Assembly: GCA_014843695.1 (NCBI GenBank)
Contig: CM026393.1
Span: 5,294,961-5,358,960, forward strand
Reading direction: 5' to 3'
DNA from: Archivesica marissinica
Lineage: Eukaryota > Mollusca > Bivalvia > Venerida > Vesicomyidae
Length of the DNA: 64,000 nt
A model generated the notes under the pieces. The model made no database searches. It was not told the DNA's origin and was given only the letters and a program-made list of their open reading frames with translations. The position numbers and the translations under genes are program-made. Below, one piece after another: positions 58,536 through 64,000 of this stretch. Position 1 is the stretch's first letter, and every line of letters starts with the position of its first letter.

Positions 58536-59040
58536 TCACAAGAACTGTAAGATTATCTGATGTCAACAATAAGTACACAGAGTAAGCAGTCCTAGTCTAA
58601 ATGAAGTTGGGAATAGCGGAATATTGACTCCGATATACCGATACAAGATTACATATCAATGCTCAAGGGCTAATTTCCAAGATCTAAGATAAATGGTATA
58701 AAGATGCAAACGTCAATTTTCTCTGACATCTAGCAAACACACGGTTAGAAACAATTCTCTAGCGTCATCTAAAATCAAGACATTTTTGTAGTTTTCCGGG
58801 AATCGTTTTTATGGTGATGAAAAGCCTGTTAAAGCTATTAGTACTGCATTTGGGCATTGCGACAAATGGCTGTTAAACATTGGCGTTTTGTTCTCTGAGC
58901 ATGCATGTGTTGCTATCGTAAAGCACGAAATATGGTCCATGAATATATGTTTCATGTTGTACTTACGATAAGCAAATGTGTGTGTGTTGAAACCACTGTT
59001 TGTTTCGTGCATGACTATTACACTTTTACATTTGAAATGT
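58536..59040. other. Intergenic DNA, nothing seen
   Basis: No feature supported. Confidence 0.4.
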
Positions 59041-59042
59041 AT

Positions 59043-59305
59043 ACAGTCAAACCTGTGCTAAGCAGCCAGCCAAGGGAATCACATAACATGGCTGCTTAGC
59101 ACAGGTGGCTGCTAAGTAGAGGTTAAATGTATAATAAAACAACATAATATTATTGAGCCAGCCAAGGGAATCACAGAAAATGGCTGCATAGCACAGGTGG
59201 CTGCTTAATAGAGGTTAAATGTATAATAAAACAACATATTGGGACTCTGAAAACTGGCTGCTTAATGCATGTTGGCTGCTTAATAGAGGTGACCACTAAC
59301 ACAGG
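59043..59305 (+). repeat. 'aagcagcc' hairpin repeat, about three units
   Basis: 'cagtcaaacctgtgctaagc', 'atggctgcttagcacaggtg' and 'gctgctaagtagaggttaaa' recur with a spacing of about 90 bp. Each holds opposed ctgtgctaagcagcc/ggctgcttagcacag. It ends 'ggtgaccactaacacaggt'. Confidence 0.75.
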
Positions 59306-59349
59306 TATTCACTGTAGTATACTATATGAACTGAAGATTCTGAACTTAT

Positions 59350-59766
59350 AAAAATGCACGAGTGTGTGTCCCTATGTACTGTGACGTAGTCTGTGTGCAC
59401 GAGTGTGTATCCCTATGTACGGTGGCGTAGTCCGTGTACACGAGTGTGTGTCCCTATGTACGGTGGCGTAGTCCGTGTGCACGAGTGTATATCCCTATGT
59501 ACGGTGGCGTAGTCCGTATGCACGAGTGTGTATCCCTATGTACGGTGGCGTAGTCCGTGTGCACGAGTGTGTATCCCTATGTACAGTGGCGTAGTCCGTG
59601 TGCACGAGTGTGTGTCCCTATGTACAGCGGCGTAGTCCGTGTGCACGAGTGTGTATCCCTATGTACGGTGGCGTAGTCCGTGTACACGAGTGTGTGTCCC
59701 TATGTACGGTGGCGTAGTCCGTGTACACGAGTGTGTATCCCTATGTACGGTGGCGTAGTCCGTGTC
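59350..59766. repeat. 41-bp minisatellite, about 10 copies
   Basis: The unit is 'gcacgagtgtgtatccctat', 'gtacggtggcgtagtccgtg', 't'. The first copies differ most (actgtgacgtagtctgtg). Confidence 0.95.
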
Positions 59767-59811
59767 TATGCCTAGTGCAGTCAAATATTGCCTTGTTCAA
59801 TAAACTTGATT

Positions 59812-60074
59812 CCGCCTCCGTTTAAAGTTTAAACTATATTATATTACAACGATTGCAAAGCAAGTTTTAACAACTTATATTTATCGGTCCCGTTTGATCG
59901 GATGAAAGCATAATGTGGTCATTCATGTAGAATGAAACCGGAGTACCCGGTGAAAACCCACCTGTCCGATCCGGCGACCACTGTACCATCTCACATACTT
60001 CCCGGTCCGAGGATCGAACCAGGATTGCATTGGTGAGAATCGAGCACGCTAACTACTGCGCTAATCGGACAGCA
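59812..60074 (-). mobile_element. SINE type C, copy 5, near complete
   Basis: In reverse: tail 'tacaacgattgcaaagcaag', core 'gtagaatgaaaccggagtac' and 'ccggcgaccactgtaccatc', and head 'ggatcgaaccaggattgcat' to 'gcgctaatcggaca'. Confidence 0.85.
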
Positions 60075-60113
60075 TTTTAAAGACGTATGCACATTTTATT
60101 TGAAATTACACAT

Positions 60114-60365
60114 GTGTGTGTGTGTTTTACGTTTATTTGTCGTCGCTACCGGTTGCCCATCTCTCCCTATCTCTCCGTCTCTCACTCTCTCTATACATAA
60201 CTTTTATTGTAAGCTTGTCGAGAACTCCACCCAGGTCTATCTCTCCCCTCTCTCTCTCTTTCTCTCTCTCTATATATATATCTCCCCTCTCTCCTTTTCT
60301 CTATCCGCCTATCTCTATCTCCCTATCTCCCCTTCTCACTCTCTCCCCCTTTCTCCTTATCGAAT
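60114..60365. repeat. SINE B tail fragment followed by a (CT)n-rich microsatellite
   Basis: 60114-60160 is the type B tail in reverse (gttttacgtttatttgtcgt, cgctaccggttgcccat). It passes straight into ctctccctatctctccgtct and similar runs to 60365, so the SINE body has been replaced. The Ser/Leu/Pro open frames are artefacts. Confidence 0.8.
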
Positions 60366-61308
60366 CACAAACACTTAGAGTATAACTGCTTATTGACTTC
60401 CAATATCCACAGATCAGTTGCCCCGTGCTGCTTGCAACACTAGTCGATACTGGCTCCGTTTTCTAAGTCCGTTAACAAACAAAGCGGATGAGAACTTAAA
60501 CTGGTTCTATCAAGTCCAAACAATGAGAAATCCCATTGCTTGGTTGCTACTGGTTGACCATTGATCGCATGTGATATCTCGTAGTTCAATATGTCACAAA
60601 GTAGCACAGTATGTCTATTTATTTGTATAATACTTGTACTATTATATATAATATGAATACGGCAACGCCACCTAGCGAACTCAATCATAGATCCATAGCA
60701 TAGTTCAGTCCGAATGATTGAATCCACAATCGAGGTTACTAGAACTATGTTCTATATCATTTTCCAATAACTAGACTTTAGTAGGAATGTATAGATCGTA
60801 GTTATACTGCGCTTTGACCAGGTATAATCGGCAAGAATATGGGATCGTATCTGGAGGTCAGACACCGCTATAGCAATTTCAATCGGCCACCTTTATAACA
60901 CACAGTGCCATTAGATTTTCCCCAACAATTGTTAGGCACACATGACAGTAGTTTTCAACAGACTGGCCTTTGAGCCACAGGAAAATGTCAAATTTCAATG
61001 GGGTTGACCAATTGCGTTTTTTTATTTCCCTCTAAAGGCACCCACCCCCTACTCTAAAGGTAATTCGGTGGTGAATGTTGCACTGACACCTGCATTTATA
61101 ATATGCTGTTTATTTGTCACCAAATAGTCTGCATATAGTTTTAAATATTCCAAAATGCAGCTCATATATTGTATTTTAATATTTAGAAGTAATTTTCACT
61201 ATTTGTGACAATACCTACTCAGCCAATCAGTTCATGTATCAATAACTCTTAAGGGCTGCCCTACACTTTTTCAACCAATCGCAGACTACTATATCAATAA
61301 CACCATCT
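60366..61308. other. Intergenic DNA, nothing seen
   Basis: The minus-strand open frame at 60440-60727 has no recognisable domain. Confidence 0.4.
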
Positions 61309-61310
61309 GA

Positions 61311-61645
61311 CCTGGATCACTCTGCATATATCTCCCTATTTATCAGGGGTGGATCACTCTGCGTATATCTCCCTATTTATCAGGGGTGGATCACTCTGCA
61401 TATATCTCCCTATTTATCAGGGGTGAATCACTCTGCATATATCTCCCTATTTATCAGGGGTGGATCACTCTGCATATATCTCCCTATTTCTCAGGGGTGG
61501 ATCAATCTGCATATATCTCCCTATTTCTCAGGGGTGGATCACTCTGCATATATCTCCCTATTTCTCAGGGGTGGATCACTCTACATATATCTCCCTATTT
61601 ATCAGGGGTTGATCACTCTGCATATATCTCCCTATTTCTCAGGCA
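61311..61645. repeat. 37-bp minisatellite, about 9 copies
   Basis: The unit is 'ctgcatatatctccctattt', 'ctcaggggtggatcact', with a tatcagg/ctcagg difference. Open frames across it are artefacts. Confidence 0.95.
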
Positions 61646-62018
61646 TGGGCAGGAAATGAAGATCCAAACTGAACATGACTTTCTGAAATGTTCAAATGAG
61701 TTATCTCGTTAAATAACGTCTCTATTATTATTATTTTTATTAATGTATCAGCAGGATGCCTACATAAGCACATATACAATGGAGTATGTAAAACGAGATG
61801 AGTTTCAATGTGACATATGACATTGTAAACAAAACCTCCATGTAGATGGTAGTTATTTCAGTCAAATCATACTTCCAATATGAAATTTGTTTTTTTAATT
61901 AGATATCGACACTCTCAACTTTCGTTACCGGAAAGCTCGCTAGATCTCGCTATAGCGCTTGGTTTTACTTAATTAAGTTTATTCATCCAAAGTTTATTTA
62001 GATATATCTAGAGCCTGG
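61646..62018. other. Intergenic DNA, nothing seen
   Basis: No feature supported. Confidence 0.4.
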
Positions 62019-62230
62019 GTGGAAGTCGTGATAGCGCAGTGGATGCACGTTTGCTTCAGGTGCGAAAGGTCCGCAGTTCGAGTCCCGCTGAAGCTGTTAC
62101 GATTGTGCCCTTAGGCAAGGCATTAGGCATCTCTCCCTCGTGGCGATGGATTCCATCAGGAATGAGCTCTCGAGAGTGATTAATATAACTTGTAATAACT
62201 TGTTTCGCAATCGAGCTAAAATAAATGTGT
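62019..62230 (+). mobile_element. SINE type D (different tRNA-like head) with the type C tail
   Basis: The head is 'gtgatagcgcagtggatgca' with B box 'agttcgagtcccgctg'. The core 'ttaggcaaggcattaggcat' is not shared with type C. The tail 'cgagagtgattaatataact', 'ttgtttcgcaatcgagctaa' is the type C tail. Confidence 0.75.
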
Positions 62231-62254
62231 ATAAAATAGCCTGATTATGGATAG

Positions 62255-62368
62255 ATATAAACTGATAATCCAGGATCGCAGGTTCGATCCCCCGTCTGAC
62301 CATAATAAAATTAACAGTCTTTCAGATGGGACGTTAAACCGAGGTCTCGTGTCGGTGCTTTACAGGGG
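62255..62368 (+). mobile_element. SINE type B, fragment
   Basis: 'ctgataatccaggatcgcag', 'gttcgatcccccgtctgacc' and the body to 'gtgtcggtgctttaca'. The 5' and 3' ends are missing. Confidence 0.75.
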
Positions 62369-62909
62369 GTTTATGATTAAGTTTACGAATATCTGTATAA
62401 TACTCATTACACCTTTGTTTGTTCCTCAACAGTTGTAATCGTTTTGCATAATATTTAAATGATATGCAATCAGAAAAAAATATTGCGTTGCGCTAAGATT
62501 AGTTAATAGTTGCAGCTGTAACAATGCTAAGATGTGTAGATGATTGTTGCTTACGGCTTCCGAGAATTGTCAGCGAATGTGGACGCCATTAGGCCTTTGT
62601 CTTTCACCTTCTTTGATGAACACATGTTCAATTTTTATATAATAATACAATGTGTGCTAATAATTTCAGTTCCGACAAATACCCTAAACACGTTTGGCAT
62701 TCTCTTCTGCTCTATCTGGAAGTGTTTCTTAGAACGTCTTTCTACGGGGCCAATCGCTCCTGTGCGTAAAATGTATTGATCGGAATATAGCCGAACGTTT
62801 ACAATCTGTAAAGACGTGCAGTACATGTAGGTGGCGATAAAATGTTTGTATTGTGATAATAACATATCTTATATTGGCACAGCATAAAGTGAAAACGAAA
62901 TCAACATGC
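62369..62909. other. Intergenic DNA, nothing seen
   Basis: The short open frames at 62540-62865 on both strands carry no domain. Confidence 0.4.
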
Positions 62910-63226
62910 TAAGAATAGTGTGTGTGTGTTTTACGTTTATTTATCGTCGCTACCGGTTGCCCATATGAGCGACGCCTCCTGAAGAGATTAGTCATTTTAG
63001 AATTTTGGAGGATAGTGCAATGATACAGACAGAGACCCATTCCAGAGTCTCCTCTGGTTCTTTTACATGCACGGTGTAAAGCAGCGACATGAGACCTCGG
63101 TTTAACGTCCCATCTGAAAGACTGTTAATTGTATTAGGGCCAAACGGGGGATCGAACCTGCGATCCCTGGATTACCAGTCCAGCGTGTTACCACTTGGCT
63201 ACATATCCGTCTGTTAAGAATAGTGT
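62910..63226 (-). mobile_element. SINE type B, copy 12, complete with target-site duplication
   Basis: TAAGAATAGTGT stands at 62910-62921 and 63215-63226. Between them is a full reverse copy from 'gttttacgtttatttatcgt' to 'acatatccgtctgt'. Confidence 0.9.
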
Positions 63227-63411
63227 AGTTATATACTGACACTAAAAAGAAACTGCGCACTTGCCTTAGAGGTAAAATTTATATCCTTTTAGAAAGAAAT
63301 ATAGGCAAATTTGGTATCAAAATGTGAGAAATATTGGGTAAATTAGTGCAACGTGTGAAGGATTATTTCCTCATAGTAAAATCCATAACATTTGTAACGA
63401 AAACGTAACGC

Positions 63412-63860
63412 TTAAAGCGACACTACATCGATGAAAATATAAATGTCTGCATAATGTAATTTCCTGTTATATGGTATAATTGTTTTTCCAATATTTGCCT
63501 CAAAAACCCAGTGGTAAAACGATGGACTGGTAATCCATGGATCGTAGGTTTGATCCCCCGCCTGACCCTAATAAAATTAACAGTCTTTCAGATGGGACGT
63601 TAAACCGAGGTCTCGTGTCGGTGCTTTACACCGTGCACGTAAAAGAACCAGAGGAGACTCTGGAATGGGTCTCTGTCTGTATAATTGCACTATTCTCCAA
63701 AACCTTAAATTACTAATCTCTTCAGGAGGCGTCGCTCATATGGGCAACCGGTAGCGACGTTAAATAAACGTAAAACACACACGCCTCAAAAACTTAGTAT
63801 TTCAACAAATAAACAAGCGTCGTATACGCGATTTGTTGACATTACAAAATAATGTGAATA
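63412..63860 (+). mobile_element. Relative of the 32196 MITE, split by a SINE B
   Basis: The left part 'ttaaagcgacactacatcga' with 'atataaatgtctgcataatg' resembles the MITE left end. 'cgtcgtatacgcgatttgtt' after the SINE matches 'cgtcgtatacgcgaatttgt' at about 32318. No right terminus is seen inside the window. Confidence 0.5.
63497..63793 (+). mobile_element. SINE type B, copy 13, with target-site duplication
   Basis: GCCTCAAAAAC occurs at 63497-63507 and 63783-63793. The element lacks the first bases of the head (starts 'ccagtggtaaaacgatgg') but keeps the body and the gcgacgttaaataaacg tail. Confidence 0.9.
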
Positions 63861-64000
63861 GGATGGACATTCGTGCGTAATCCAATGCGTGTATCACGAA
63901 TAACACAATGTATCGTACATATTTACCGTTAAATATCACATTTGTGCCTATGCATATTTATTTGTAGACTAATCTTAGTTAAATTATCTCTAAACGAAAG

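Noticed and set aside
58228..58578. Phe/Asn/Ser-rich minus-strand frame
   Set aside because: Low-complexity purine-rich repeat, not a gene.
32955..63780. tRNA-Thr (GGT) and tRNA-Ser-like sequences as real tRNA genes
   Set aside because: Each is joined to a conserved body and tail, several have target duplications, and many copies differ in stem pairing. They are SINE heads.

Overview
This is a eukaryotic window. It shows GT-AG introns, AT-rich intergenic DNA, many tRNA-derived SINEs, minisatellites and decayed transposons. The combination of gene families and repeats fits a lophotrochozoan, most likely a mollusc. Those repeats are hydroxylated into several families: tRNA-headed SINEs, the 'gcccccacc...ggggg...gtccgtccg' intronic repeat, the 'aagcagcc' hairpin repeat, and a LINE whose 3' end reads 'gatgcgccgtaaaacacca(ttca)n'. 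Species cannot be fixed from the sequence. A run of exactly 1000 N (30736-31735) shows it is a scaffold with an unsized gap.

Layout. (1) 74-6818, + strand: one host gene of seven recognisable coding exons. It joins a CIDE-N domain to the C-terminal module of SAMD3-like proteins, and the last exon has an apparent 1-base frame break. (2) 8238-10080: a 32-bp minisatellite. (3) 11049-24971: a nested transposon complex. The outer element carries an SGNH-hydrolase ORF, a repeat-rich spacer, a gag-like ORF and a DIRS/Ngaro-type reverse transcriptase. Its SGNH ORF is split by a 10,034-bp hAT element (11531-21564) with 17-bp terminal inverted repeats. The hAT transposase can be read across eight exons (about 690 codons) without a stop. 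Its 5.5-kb intron holds a second, diverged SGNH + repeat spacer + gag cassette. (4) 25120-26536: decayed coiled-coil coding relics and a possible C2H2-type exon. (5) 27268-30735: a minus-strand LINE with RNase H, split by a 1,640-bp solo LTR with a 5-bp target duplication, and a second LINE 3' end placed head-to-tail beside it.

The second half (31736-64000) has no gene I can support. It is built from minisatellites (28-bp, 32-bp, 20-bp, a 103-copy 42-bp array, 60-bp, 41-bp and 37-bp units), four tRNA-headed SINE types, two MITE-like inverted-repeat elements and a small palindrome. The SINEs are modular: two heads share one 3' hairpin tail and two others share a different tail, which suggests two partner LINEs.

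The most interesting points are the paired SGNH-spacer-gag modules, one of them inside an intron of an apparently intact hAT gene; the CIDE-N/SAMD3-like fusion; the SINE tail sharing; and minisatellite units that each carry a splice-donor-like or CpG-dense motif.
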